Assembly (NCBI RefSeq): GCF_018691265.1
Contig: NW_024881278.1
Location: 992,001 to 1,056,000, forward strand
Length of the DNA: 64,000 nt
Direction of reading: 5' to 3'
Source: Tyto alba
Taxonomy: Eukaryota; Chordata; Aves; Strigiformes; Tytonidae
The notes under the pieces are model-generated. The model was given only the letters and a program-made list of their open reading frames with translations, had not been told where the DNA came from and ran no database searches. The translations under genes and the position numbers were made by a program. How positions within the stretch are numbered: the stretch's first letter is position 1; the number at the start of each line of letters is the position of its first letter. This document shows, one piece after another, positions 23,220 to 35,764 of this stretch.

Positions 23220-24586
23220 TCCGAGATCTTTCAGACTGAGCAAGTGGATGAGATTTGTTGTGAGAATAGACTGCACAATTTCAGTAGTCCCAACCTCAAC
23301 TTTCAAAGCTCAGATGTTTCCTGTTGACAATTTATTTACATCAGAGAGGCCAAAAGCTTTGTACACAACCAAACTTAGTACACAAAAAGTACAATCAGAA
23401 ATCCAGATTTTTTTAAGAGTGCGTATATGTCTTTCCCTCATTCTTCATAAATATTCCCTATGCCATAAATGCATTAACCTGTAAGAAGATGCAGTCTCTA
23501 TCCTAATTAAAAAATAATCAAGAACCTTGCTTATGGAAATAATGCCAGTTATGTGATACCTACACATGAACCCCAAAATTAAAATTTTATCTTCCATAGC
23601 TTTCCTAAATAGGAATCCTTTTAAAACACTGTCTTTAACTGTGGAAACCAGACTGAGTATCTGTCCCTTCATGCCTGTTAAATAACTGACACACAGACAG
23701 GTCAAGGAGAAAGTAAGGAACAAAAAGCAGTCTGAGGATACTTATTTACAGAAGATGGTTTCTATATATTTTCTCTCATGGATTTCTTGTTAATAATTTA
23801 CAGGAAATACAGTTGAAGTTCAGTATGCCGTATATTACATGCAAGTCCACAGCATTACAAAATCTGCTTTCCTTCCAGGAAACATTAAGGAATACAGCAA
23901 GGGTCACTCATTTTACATACAAAGATTAGCTCTCAAATTACTAGAAAGTTTCAAAATAGAAGAAACTTTTGCAATGCGTTTACATCTTCCTCCTAAAATT
24001 GTGGAATTACTTTTCCACAAAAGTCTACTAGCTTGACTACTACTGTGAAATTCAGCCATGACGCTGACATAGCTTTTCTAGTCAAGTAAAGTTTAGAATT
24101 TTTCAAAAAAATGGCATTCACACAGTTGACAAGAAACAAGAGATTTACTTTTAGATTCCTAGGTTTTCAATTATTTTGAGTACTGCAGACTTGGATTCAC
24201 AAAGAGTAAGACACTTGGCTTTTCCCAGTATTTCCCAAGTATAGACAAAACAGGTGGTAATATTATTACACTATCTGACAAGTTATTTGCAATGACAGAA
24301 TTTACTGTCTCTTCTACGTGTAAAAACTAGTATTACTCCAAAAATATGTTTATTCAAAACATTTATGTTCTTCATGAATATACATTTTAAAATTTTGTAA
24401 TCATACAGTTTTTCAGTTTAGGTTGCACCAAAGTTAAGGGAAATTTTATAAGTGGTATCTATAGTCCCATAAATTGAGCAAGAGCCACATGCTGAACATG
24501 AATCCAGTGGACTACAATACCTTATTTAGCCCTTATTCTCAGCAGGCCTGTATGGATACAGCTTTAGGTAGATTTGTAGCAGCTAA

Positions 24587-24645
24587 AGAGTTATTATTTA
24601 CTCATATTAATACTCATAAGAGTTATTATTAATACTCATATTAAA
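24587..24645. repeat. Short direct duplication, unit about 30 bp
   Basis: The first unit reads AGAGTTATTATTTACTCATA and continues TTAATACTCATA. The second reads AGAGTTATTATTAATACTCA and continues TATTAA. The two adjacent units differ by a small internal deletion. This is a local tandem duplication in AT-rich DNA. Confidence 0.7.
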
Positions 24646-25384
24646 TTTCTTCAATTTTTACAAAATCATAATTTATAGGTTGGAAAACAAATCATCATCT
24701 AATTACATTTAGAGACCACAGTTGCCATTCTTGTAGCGTGACTACCACACCCAGAATGACATCAACACATGATGAGTAAAATTGCAATATGAAGTCACCA
24801 TTATAACTATTTTAAAATATTCATGACTGGAAAGAAAAGGATATGAATAAAACTCTTCTATGTACACGCAATATTCAGGGCACTACTGTCAGTTTGCTAT
24901 TGACAAGTTAGGCCCCTGACTTGTAGCATACGTATAATGGCGTCGAGCCCCCACCCTCCTTGTTTCTAACCTTTGTTATCCACAGGACAGACATTGCATT
25001 AGTCTTTCAGGAGGCTGCCCGCTATCTGGCTTTGTGTTCCTCAGGAGTTATCACATAGTTATTCACTGTTTCAGTCACGTACCCGGCTTACTGAAACACT
25101 CGGGTGTGGGCCCTAGAGGGTAAGGCCTAGCCTGTACAGAGAATTTTGTACAGCCACACTACATGGGTTTAGCATTTTGACCAGTTGGCTTTGCAGTCAA
25201 TACAAGCCTAATGCAAAGTACACTAAAATGATATGAACATGTATTAAATGAAACAAAACATTTTCCTTTAAGGGGTTTTCCTGCGGAAAACAAAGAGGTT
25301 TAATGACACTTCCCACTAGTCTGGGAGACAAAAAGGCCCAACAGCCTGACCACCACTAAGGAAAGCTGAGGGTTGCAGTAACAG

Positions 25385-25550
25385 AAACACCGTTTTCGCC
25401 GTTTCTCCCTCTCGGCCACCGCGACGCACAATGACCTCTGCTGTTGACAGGCTGCGAGCTGGCTGCGGTGCTGCCCTGAGGCAGGCTGCAGGCAGAGCTG
25501 CAGCCGGGGCCGCCTGCCCGCTGCCCTCGAAGCTCGAGCTTGCTGCCAAA
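25385..25550. promoter_or_regulatory. GC-rich pocket with clustered CpG
   Basis: About thirteen CpG fall in roughly 165 bases, including TTTTCGCCGTTTC, CACCGCGACGCAC and GCTCGAGC, in a GC-rich block within AT-rich DNA. An 85-codon open frame on the - strand crosses it but has no recognisable motif. It may be a regulatory element, a decayed CpG island or an old GC-rich insertion. A function cannot be inferred. Confidence 0.25.
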
Positions 25551-26740
25551 TCCCAGCCCTGCTGAAAGGCCATTTTTCACATTTGGTGGCAGTGTTTCAC
25601 AAGCCTCTCACCAGTGGCCTCCCAGCCCTGCCCTGCACCACCCTCGGCAGCAAGCCCAGCTGCTGAGCACAGCGAATGGCATCAGGGAACTGATCCATCA
25701 CAAGCCAAACGCGAGGAAAAGCTGTGCTTTTTCAGCCGTCAGGCATGCAAACGTCTGTCACAAGAAGCTGTGCTGGCCAAATGGATTTTCCCTTTGGTTT
25801 GAAAGGTGAGATCTCTGTCCAAAGCAGAGACCTTCTGTGGGGTATTCCCTGCAGAGCGCTGGCTACAAACCCAGCTGCAAACGGCATGGCAGCTGCACAC
25901 AGCCTGCTCTTTCCCTTGGTAATACATACAATCTGGATAGCTGGATTTGAAGGAATAAACAAAAACTTGACTAGTTACAGTCTGGCCTTTTATTTCTTTG
26001 TACCATGCACCATACAATAATAGCGGTTTTCACTATCAGCCTCCCTCAGCCAGGGCTTGAACCTTTGCAGATGCCAACAAATCTTCCATTTCACTTCCAC
26101 ATGAACTGTAGAAGCCAGCAATCCTACCACAGCTTGTTACGCATTTCCTAAAGTTAACCTACGCAGTTTTGAACACCAGCAGAAATTGCATGTGTGTATT
26201 TGAAAGGAGGCTGCAGCCCATTGCCAGCTGCCCATTCCGGTGAAGCAGCATGGCCTGTCCCCATGAAGAGCTCTGCACAGTTGCTCAGATACCAACCAGA
26301 CACACAGAAGGCAATGGGTCAGAAATATCACCAAAACACCACGTCTCTGTTATCCACCATGACTTCTCCTTTGCCTTTGTGCAGCTTGTTTTCTTTTTAT
26401 AGCTGTAAAATTCAAGCAAGGGGCAGACTTAGTGAAATCTTAGGTGTCTCTGTCAAACAAGCCATTTAAAGACTTCTTACTATATGGCATGATATCAATT
26501 CAGTAACATTCCTTCAGCTCCTAGAGCTTACCTACTTTGGGTAAATAAGACAGACTACCCTCAGCTTCCCAACACAATCCTTCACCAAATCTTTCGAAGC
26601 CAAGTATTACTATGATGAAATGCACACAATGTAGATGCTGTTCAGTAAGCGGGAAAGATCCATAGCCCCAGAGGCCTGGAAGATCTTGTATTTTAGAACC
26701 CGGTTATCAGAAGTGATGCCTCCTTGTTAATGCTCTTTGA

Positions 26741-26766
26741 TTTTTTTTTTTTTTTTTTTTTTTTTT
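26741..26766. repeat. Poly(T) tract (26 T)
   Basis: Twenty-six T are followed by CAGGCACTTGGG. No associated retroposon body is seen. Confidence 0.88.
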
Positions 26767-29700
26767 CAGGCACTTGGGTTTGCCTTTTATATGATACAAT
26801 CAGCTGTAGAGGAAGTCAAAGTAGTTACAGGCATTTTTACTCTCCCTGGACATGAATATATCCTAATAGTTTAATAATTCTCAAATCCTAGATAAACTTT
26901 AGCCCTTGGAGCATCTTTCTGTGCTCTTATCTATGACCTATCATGTGACTAAAACCTGCTCCAAAGCAAGTACAACACTTCTCCATACCAACACACTCCT
27001 GCTGCTTTTAAAAGTGGATTATGTGAATTTGGGAACACGCTGGAGCCTGTGTGATGAGACCCCACGCTCGGGTGTGGGGGGATGCTGGGGCTAAGGCAGC
27101 TCAGCTCCCTCCCTGTGCCAGACTGGATCTGACCCGTGTTGTGCTGTGGCTGTGGGCTTCACAGGCCCAGCCTGACACTAGGGAAATCAGCTCTATTATA
27201 GCTGCACATCAAGACATGGCAAGTGACAAAGGCATATTAAAAAATGACAAAAAAAAAGCGCCAGATCTGCAGCAATTCTACTTCTCCTTAATGGTGGCCT
27301 CAGTTAACAGTCCCAGGATATTCACATACAGAATACAGGACTCTCAGGCACAGGAAAGTCTACATTCTGTGTTTGCTTCTGGGTTTGATGCACTGCTGTT
27401 CTCCCAAGAGAAAGGGGAGTTATTTTTTATCTCATCCAGGAAAACTATGGCCAAATTACTGAACTACAATACAGGTGCTTGTGTGAAAAGAGGTAGCTTG
27501 CCAGCCCACAAAGCAAGTTTAAAATGGCTGAGGATCCTTGAAATCATGCGTTCAAACCCCAGCAGTGTTGCCTCAAGGCCCTCAGCTTTCTAAGCAAAGT
27601 AAATTGCAGCGGGTGTGTTTTAGGGCACGGGGGCTCTGTCACTGAGATGAAAGCAAGGAGAGAGGCAAGGGGTTGCCAGCAGCTTTGGAAGGAGCCATGT
27701 CAGACCAGCCGCATCCCCCTGGCCTCGCACTCTCCGATGAGGAGCAAAGTCGATTCTTTTTCTCCTGGGCAATTCAAATGGAGATGGAGAAATCATTAAA
27801 AGATGAGAGGGATGGAGCGGTGGGGGGGAGTAAATATGTGTTATTATTAAACTCTGCTTAGTGAAAAAGAAAGAAGATGAGTAAAACTGAAGGTTTTATG
27901 CATCTTTAAAGCCAACACTGGTGTCCTCCAGACTGTCATAAGACAATCCTGGTGTTTTAAACACAGTCATAATATACCTATACACTACCTCTCTGTCACT
28001 TCATCTGAATCATTAATGTCATGATGAAAAAAACAGTCTTACTTCCTAGGTAATTATTGTATATCTATTAAAATGAATTAAGTCTCTATTGAAAATGCTT
28101 CTTTCTTCCATATCCACCCTGTTAATGTGCATCTTTTCCTTCATTACATCTGGTAAAATGTCAAGCCTGCTATGTTGGGGAAATCAATAATTAAATAGCT
28201 TTACAGTAATTACTTCAATAATACACATTCTTGCCACTTAACAATACAAATTAAATCCACTAAATTAAAATTTACACTAACAAAGATGGGCATGTGAACC
28301 AGTAGCCCACAAAGAGTGTCTATACTGGTCAGAAGGTCATTACACTGAGCAACAAGTCTCCTGCAGAATATTTCACAGAGTATTCTGTTTTCTCATTTGT
28401 CTTTATCATCTGTGTGTTTCAAGGTATAAGAAGCGAGTCAATACGAAAATATGGCAAGCAGCAGCTGTAAGGAAGAGTGTGCTTTTCTCATACAGCACAA
28501 ACAAATTGAAATAATTTGCAAATAATTTCAGTGTAGCTGACCTCCCTGCATCTGATCCAGTATTTACAGTAAATGCCTACATGGAGACATATGTAATATG
28601 AATATAATTTTTAATATATACACACAAATAAAATATTTTCATATATTTATTTATAAGCCTACATTCACTGCTTTGATAACACATATAATCAGATGCATAA
28701 GATACTAGGCATTTTTCTTATTTCAAGAGGTTTCTTTTAAAGTGAACTGAACACTGTTCATTTCATTATTTATCTGAGAATTAATATTTTGGCATATTCT
28801 AACTGAAGAAAACCAATGTGTGCAAACAGGTGTAGCTATGGACATGTAGGCACATTCATCCTGGATTACACTGAACACTTAATTTGCAATAGCTCACTCC
28901 ACCATTATTAATCCCAGCCTATAGGGGAGATCGATGGCAAATTTTTGTCCATGAACCCATGGTATTAAAATCCATAACAGATTTGCACAGCTAAAATAAG
29001 GAAACGTGCTCTCTCACCCACCCTTACCACTTGCTTACTCCCGAGTCACTCCCACCCTGATGCAACCTCACAGTAAAAATGATTTGGGATCAGAAACGCT
29101 AATTTTAAACTCCATCATTGTCATTGTCCATTTCCCTGGTGTCAGAGAGAGGCTAAGAGCAGGCAGGAGCCAGGAGTGTTGAGCTGCTACTTTTCAGGGT
29201 GGTGGAGACAGAAATTATGTTCTGGCAATCTGAAAGATGAGGTATGTGGAGTCTTGCTGAAGGACTAGTTACAGACATTGTGTTTTCCTTTAGGTCAAAT
29301 TCTCTATCAAAGCAGTAATTTTAATAGCTTAGTTCTATCTGCCAAGATATGAACATTTTCAGATTCTCATTTTAGAATAACCAATATTTTGGCCTTGCCT
29401 ACCTCAGGGAAAATGCTTCTTTCTACAAGAAGAAAAAAAGAAAAAATTTGAAACCCCAACTGAAGAGGCAACTATCCTTCAATTACTTAAAAAAAAAAAT
29501 CTGACACGAGTATACTATATTCAAACCTACTCTCATTTTAGCTATCAGTTCTTTACAGATCGCAATAGGTATCTGTGCTCCACACATGGAGTTAACCAGC
29601 AAACCCAAATTTCCCGGTTGCACTGCAGCACATACTAATACTATCTTGATTTTAATATTATCATATATATGGAACAATTTCATCTATTGAACATCATTAC

Positions 29701-32358
29701 CCAGGCTTGAGCACTGAGCACAGATGGATGTAGGGGTGACTTCATGCTCTCTGTTCAGTGCAATTACACTCACAAGGCAGCTTTGCAATGTGGAGATATG
29801 GGCCCACAGAGTTATTTAGGCTTTTCTCTCATTTATGGCAAAGATTTGATTAGCTCATTTTTTAGTTCAGTTAAGCCACGGATATTCAATTTTTGCTGAG
29901 AAGTTTACAAAATTATCACTTGACATTTCACAAAATATCACAGTATTCTTCTATATTAAAAAAGCCTTGCTCTAGCCATAGGTAAAGGAAATGGATGTAC
30001 TAGACCAGTGCTGCCTAAAGACCAAAGCCTTCAATACACGCACCCTCTGGTAAACCAACCACAGTTTCTTATAATCTTATTGACCGAATCTTCACCAACA
30101 ATGACCGAGTTAAATTTCAAAGCCACTGGTTCATACAAGCATATACAAGATTATTTTAGACACTGACATGCAAAAATCTTTAGGTGAGATTGAGTGGGAC
30201 ATAGAGGAAGCAGGCAGAGCTGCTCTCTTGTCTCTGCCACCAGCCTTGCTATCCTGGATGCTTCTGTTTTCACTCCATGCAGGACCGCTGCTCAAACTTT
30301 AAAAGTCTGTTTTGGCAGCAGGGAAGAAATTCCCTAGAAGAGTCTGAGAGTCAGCTCTGCTATCACTGAACCTGAAGAAAGTGCTCTGTGTTAGGGTGAC
30401 TGATCCTTCAGACGAGGGCGTTTTAGATGCTAAGTGTACTTTCAATATCACACAGGTCAGGAAAGGCTAAGAGGTGTGGAAGAGAGCAGAGAGGGAGTAA
30501 AGTGTAATCACAGGGAGAAAGGGGTGGGGGGAAAGAAGCAAAAAGATCAGAGATCTCCACTGTGAAAAGCACTGTGTTATCTACTGATGCTTAACATAGC
30601 TATCACACAGAGCACTACTCGTATCTTTTTTTATAATACGTATCTTTTTTCTTTGTGTTCTCCAATTTATATTTAACGAGACCTTTAATTCACCCTCTCT
30701 GCACCCAAATAGTAAAAATAAAATATCAGAAAGCAAAAGCCCCACTGGGACTCAAATAAGCTAACACTTATGTACTTTTGATGTTGGGGTAAAGAGACCA
30801 ACAAAATCACGGTCTCTTGACCTACATGGGAAGCACTGCTATTATGCTGAGGCAGCATAGGAAAAAAGATAAAATGCTTTCCCTTGCAACAGCTATGAAA
30901 TAATGCAGACTTTGCTGTGTGCTAAGTGTACAGCTACTGCTGCTCTGGCAAATGCTGGCGTGTTTTTTTTTCCCACATATTGCTTCATGAGATAAAAATT
31001 AAAATTTCCAGGAAAACACTTGAAATGAAGCTGAAGTTGATTTTTTTTTCTGCCTTTTGAGTTTCATTGCTAGCTAGTTGTTTGACATCTCCCTTGACTG
31101 CATCTGTGTTCATCTAATCCATTATTCTTACCCAGATTTTAAATTGTACATTAATTAAGAGGATATGGCAGCAGCTTCTGAACTGGTGCCCTGACTGTAT
31201 TACAACTGGGAAATGGGATTGTATCAGCCTTCAAAAAATATAAATAGTGTGGGAGATTTGTGAGTTATGAATTATCCATGGATACTAAATTAACAACAGA
31301 TAACTGAAATGTACCCCTTTCATCATATTCACCCAAAACAGAAAAAAAAAAAGAGTGCCAAATGGCCATCAGTTGCATGATTTTCAAAACAAAAACATAC
31401 TTTCTGGATGCCTGCTATTTGTGTCACATCATTGCTACTAGTAAGCTATCTGTCAGTTTGGGTCATGCTCTCCCCCGATTGCAATCGCCTCTGCTCTCTC
31501 CAGATGAAGCAGCCCTCTGCACGTACAACCTTATTCTCAACAGAATGGTCATCACTTAGGAGGGTGAAAGCATCTTGTTGAATGTTGTACCAGCCAAAAT
31601 AACTGAAGTAGCTGTGGACGGGCATCTAAGGTAGCGGAGAGGTGATAGTAAAGATTGCCAAACCTTTATATGCATATACAGGACAGAACTGACATTTTTT
31701 TTTCCTTTGCAGGATTATTGAGACTCCTGGAATTATTATTTAGCCAACTTGAGAACAGTTTACTCAGTCACAGAAGAACTATTTAATATTTATGGAAGCA
31801 ATGGACAAAGACAACAATTGCATCTCATTAGCTCTTGAGAGAATGTTTATTCCAGAGCTGGGAATAACCATATGTTATTGCCCCGCAAATGAGTAATGCA
31901 AACCGGAGGTGCTGAGCGTAAATTCCCTGTCTGTGTAACTGAGCCAGTTCCCAAATCCTGGTCCTGCGTCACTGCCCCTGGCAGCTTTCCTGAGATGTGG
32001 CCGACAGGCCCACGTCCTCAGCTGTAGCTCGATGGGCTGGAGCATGCCATCAAAGCAAGTGGCAGGAACCTGGCTCAGCCTGGCCCAGAATTTGGCACAG
32101 TCAGACTGCTACCTAAGGTGAGGATCTCCTGAGCACTGCTCTGTCCTGGCATCTGCATGTGAGTCGGTCATGTCAGCCCATTTCCCAGCTTTGTACACAA
32201 ATACCAACCATTATCATTGAGTGCTAGACTACAGCGAAGCTCCTTGCTTTGGCTGAAAAGAAAATTTTCTAGTGCTTTTGTGAAATAGTGTGAAAGTTAT
32301 ACCAAAAATGAATATGCTAGAAATATGGAGAATATTAGTGGAAGTTAAACTTCCTAAG

Positions 32359-32379
32359 AAAAAAAAAAAAAAAAAAAAA
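32359..32379. repeat. Poly(A) tract (21 A)
   Basis: Twenty-one A follow TTCCTAAG. No recognisable retroposon lies upstream. Confidence 0.88.
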
Positions 32380-33831
32380 GAACAATCAATTTTTCCAGAT
32401 TTTCTGTGCCATTTATTTAGGGTATGCAGTTTCCAAGTATATAAATCACAATTAAACCTTGTGATGGTCCTGCAAGACATACAAATGCCTGACATGGCAC
32501 GCTCCCAGTTTTTATATTGGCAATGAATACTTTAATTTTTTAATTACACCATGTAATTTATTTCAAATGCAAAAGAAAAGAATAATGAGTGCTCGCTAAA
32601 GCACACTAAATCTACACATTTTTGGTCCCTGAGTTGGTGGTTATGTCAGGTTCCCAACAAAGGGTATTTGTGGGGTGGTAACCTCCCTTGCCACAATGTA
32701 AAGCAATAAAGACAAATGAAAGAGATTCTTTGTTCAAGCTAGTTCTTAAAAGTAATGATTACACAGAATGCAAACCTGCTTTTTATATTATTAAGTGGTC
32801 CCTTCAAGCAGTAGGATGGAGCTGTAATTTTTCCTAATAAAAATATCATTATTACCCTATGTGTACTCTCTAAAGAAGGTTGAAAATTTTGAGGTTTCTG
32901 AAGATAATCCCTTATTCTTTCTGCCCACTTACTGGCTGCAAACTATGCATACCTTTTATATCGCCAGTGAACACCTAGGATTCATTCACTCCTAGTGAGC
33001 AGTAGGCTTATTCTGACTGTCCAATTTGTATAGTTAGATGAATATTTGGGTAATAGAGTTTGTCTGAAGCCAAATTAGAAATCAAATAAATGATAATATT
33101 ACATGCAATCATTTTCTGTGGCTGAAAGCTTAATGATAAGGACCCATTTTAATGCTATGCCAACTCCATAATCCCACAAAATTGAATACATCAAAACGCA
33201 TACCTCCTCTATTATATTTAGTTAGCAACTTGTTAATATTGTTCATCTGTTCCAGTATTTTCCCAAAATCCTCTGCTTGGAACAGGGCATTATTTTATGA
33301 TTGAAAAATCAGCAAAAATAAAAGGAGCAGCTGTTAACCTCAGCAATCACAGACCAGATGCAACTATAAACACATAAACTACTCATTTTTTAACAATTAC
33401 TTTTTTTTCATTTCTCTCCATTTGTTGAAATCCAAGTTTGGATACACCAAGATGTTGCCAATTAATCTAACACACACAGCAGAATGATCACTTAGCTCTA
33501 AGCAATTTATTCATATTACACATTACATCCCCATTCATATTTACTATACAGCTTTACATTTGGACACAGCCAATAACCTTCTCAGTAGCATTAACTGCTC
33601 TGATATTTATAAATCCAGATCAAACAGGATGGACTGCAATGGGGATCCACTGAACCACCAAAACACCACCGGGCTTCGCACTTCTGCTTTGCTCGGTAGT
33701 TTTATCAAATCTCTGCCAAGAATGTTACTTCTAAATGTTGATTACTCAAGAAGGTTTATCCAGTGTCAGATATGACACCGGCACATAAGTCGTTCTAAAA
33801 TAACTACTTGCCTCTCATTTTAAACAGTGTT

Positions 33832-33847
33832 AAAAAAAAAAAAAAAA
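33832..33847. repeat. Poly(A) tract (16 A)
   Basis: Sixteen A are followed by GGAAAAAG. Simple sequence. Confidence 0.85.
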
Positions 33848-35764
33848 GGAAAAAGCTGATGAGAAACTAAAATGGCAGGTGGAAAATGAATCTGTGAAAG
33901 AGGAGGGGGGTAGGCAGATCTGTCAGGAGGACAGCTCTGAGGAGAGGGCTGACCTTGCTCCACGTAAATGGGTAAAATCTCCATGGGTAAATATAAGCTG
34001 GGAAAGGAGAAAACAACCAGGTGAGATGGGCTGGTATCACATTAAAACTGGGTGAAGAAGGAGACTACAAACTTGAGGCTGGAGAGCAAGACTAGGGTTG
34101 TGTCTGGGTACAAAGACCATGAATAGAGTTGGGACCCTCACAAGCAAACACTTGGCTTAAGTAGGCAGTGGGAAAACCAACCGGACAGGAATAATTACAG
34201 GACACCAAAAATTCCCAGGGTAGGGGGAGCAGGCAGTTTCTCCTGCAGGGTGCCTGGAGGATAAGTCACTGTGGCATCTCGCCACGCCTGTCTACCAGCA
34301 AATATCCCTGAGAGGCCCCACAGTGCCTCCAGAGCTGTGTCATGCCAAGGCTAACAGTGATTTCTGCCACCAGCTCCTCCCTTAGCAATGTACAGGGGGC
34401 CCTGATGAGTAACAAAAGGCATCAAGTGGATGTCTCATCACAGTTTCTTCTTTTAAAACACTAGGCAGCTGCATTTAAAGACCTACACAAAAGAATACCA
34501 GAATGGCTGTCATCACTAAAAAGTTAAGAAATGTATGAAAAAAAATGGCCCTTCCTTCAACTCCCTTCTCCATATGCAGATGTTGTGGCAACCCAGAACA
34601 TGACCAATGCAACGCAGATGGATTCATACTAGATAAATGCTCTTAACATTGGCATTTCTTAATTGTTGACTGCTTTTCAACCACAATAAATCTCGCTTTT
34701 TTAAAATATCGAGTGCCATTTTTATGTTCTTTAGTAGGGGGCTTCTGAATGCCATAATTATAGTGTAGGATGTGCAATATCACATTCATTGTACCTCTGC
34801 TCTCTAAGGTTTGGTATTGAAATTGAACCCCCTTGAGATCTTCAGCCTTTTGTTCAATGTATGTAATCTTTTCTAATATGAACTTATATGTAGGTTTTGT
34901 AGCATAAAATTCCTTCAGGCACACACTAATGCTTTTTCCTCCTGGACTAAATTGTTGGAATGAGCTGCTTTGAAAGCTGTCACAATGACATAAAACACTT
35001 ACTCTATCTGCCTCTTCCTTCACCACCAGTGGGCAATATTATTTCATAAACAGTCTACTTCCCGGCTGATGTTGCCCACAGTAAAAAAAAGCCACAAAAG
35101 CCAAAAGGCAGTCTTTTCAAAACATATATTTTAAGCACCTCATAAGGTCTAACCACATGTACAGTGTCACATACAAATAAATGGGAAAATTTTTACACTA
35201 CAAATTAAGTAGCTGGTGGAAGCAAAGGAGAAACAGTGACAGAACAGTCATGGCATCTTGCTAGAGATGCAGAACGTTTTTTCAGACTCATGGCAAAAAC
35301 ACCCCCCCTACAGATACAGCTGTAATGGGCACGCATGTCCATGGCCTCACAGAAATTGTAATTTAACCGAGACTTTCTGCCACCACCTCAGGGGCTTTGA
35401 CCTTCTGATCATGAATGTAGCCATACAGTATTTATATTTGAGGCTGCTCTCATCATTGAATATGACAAGTAGTTTTCTGACAGGTCAATGCTTCTCCAAA
35501 AGTAACCACTTTGTTGAAATGCTCCACTTTTTGTGAAAAAGACTCTCTTCTGAGAGTGGAAAGCGTCAACCTAAATCAGTGATGGAGCATCCACCACTCC
35601 AGCACCTTAGGGGAAGAGCTGCTCATCATCTCCTGCTCTCATTCTTTGTGCTGTGGACTCTCAAACCAGACTACAGCAGCCCTGGCCCTTCAGAGTATTC
35701 CCTTTTTTTTAGCACACGATGAAAATCATGGGGCTATAGCATAAGGAGACATCTGTAGGAAATT

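Larger units (their letters stand above)
23220..35764. other. Unassigned non-coding sequence
   Basis: No gene is supported. Open frames of 85-180 codons at 25316-26020, 27051-27593 and 34643-35026 lack splice signals, recognisable motifs or consistent coding composition. Simple tracts and a GC/CpG pocket are listed separately. Parts such as 28030-28240 and 33050-33230 are AT-rich with many TAAT-type sites. Confidence 0.65.

Noticed and set aside
22557..23484. Long open frames on both strands with SFLP or GRKE repeats (249, 271 and 170 codons)
   Set aside because: They exist only because a 4-bp repeat has no stop codon in any frame. The flanking non-repeat codons show no domain or splice signals.
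24900..25200. CpG-containing stretch that might be another LTR or DNA transposon
   Set aside because: No terminal repeats, poly(A) signal or family blocks could be recognised.
27490..27570. tRNA-like or SINE promoter (B-box-like GCGTTCAAACCCC at about 27550 with a weak A box upstream)
   Set aside because: Only the B box fits. The A box has several mismatches, no cloverleaf can be drawn and no SINE body or tail follows.
27051..27593. 180-codon open frame on +
   Set aside because: Composition changes along its length, it has no domain or splice context, and ATG codons are not in a favourable setting.
32010..32100. A-box-like TAGCTCGATGGG suggesting a tRNA or SINE
   Set aside because: No B box at the right distance and no acceptor stem, so a chance match.
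34643..35026. 127-codon open frame on -
   Set aside because: A few frames of this length are expected by chance in 64 kb. It shows no family motif or neighbouring exon.
35575..35700. Possible antisense CR1 fragment (GATGGAGCATCCACCACTCC)
   Set aside because: It recalls a block of antisense CR1, but the following blocks do not match, so the resemblance is too short.
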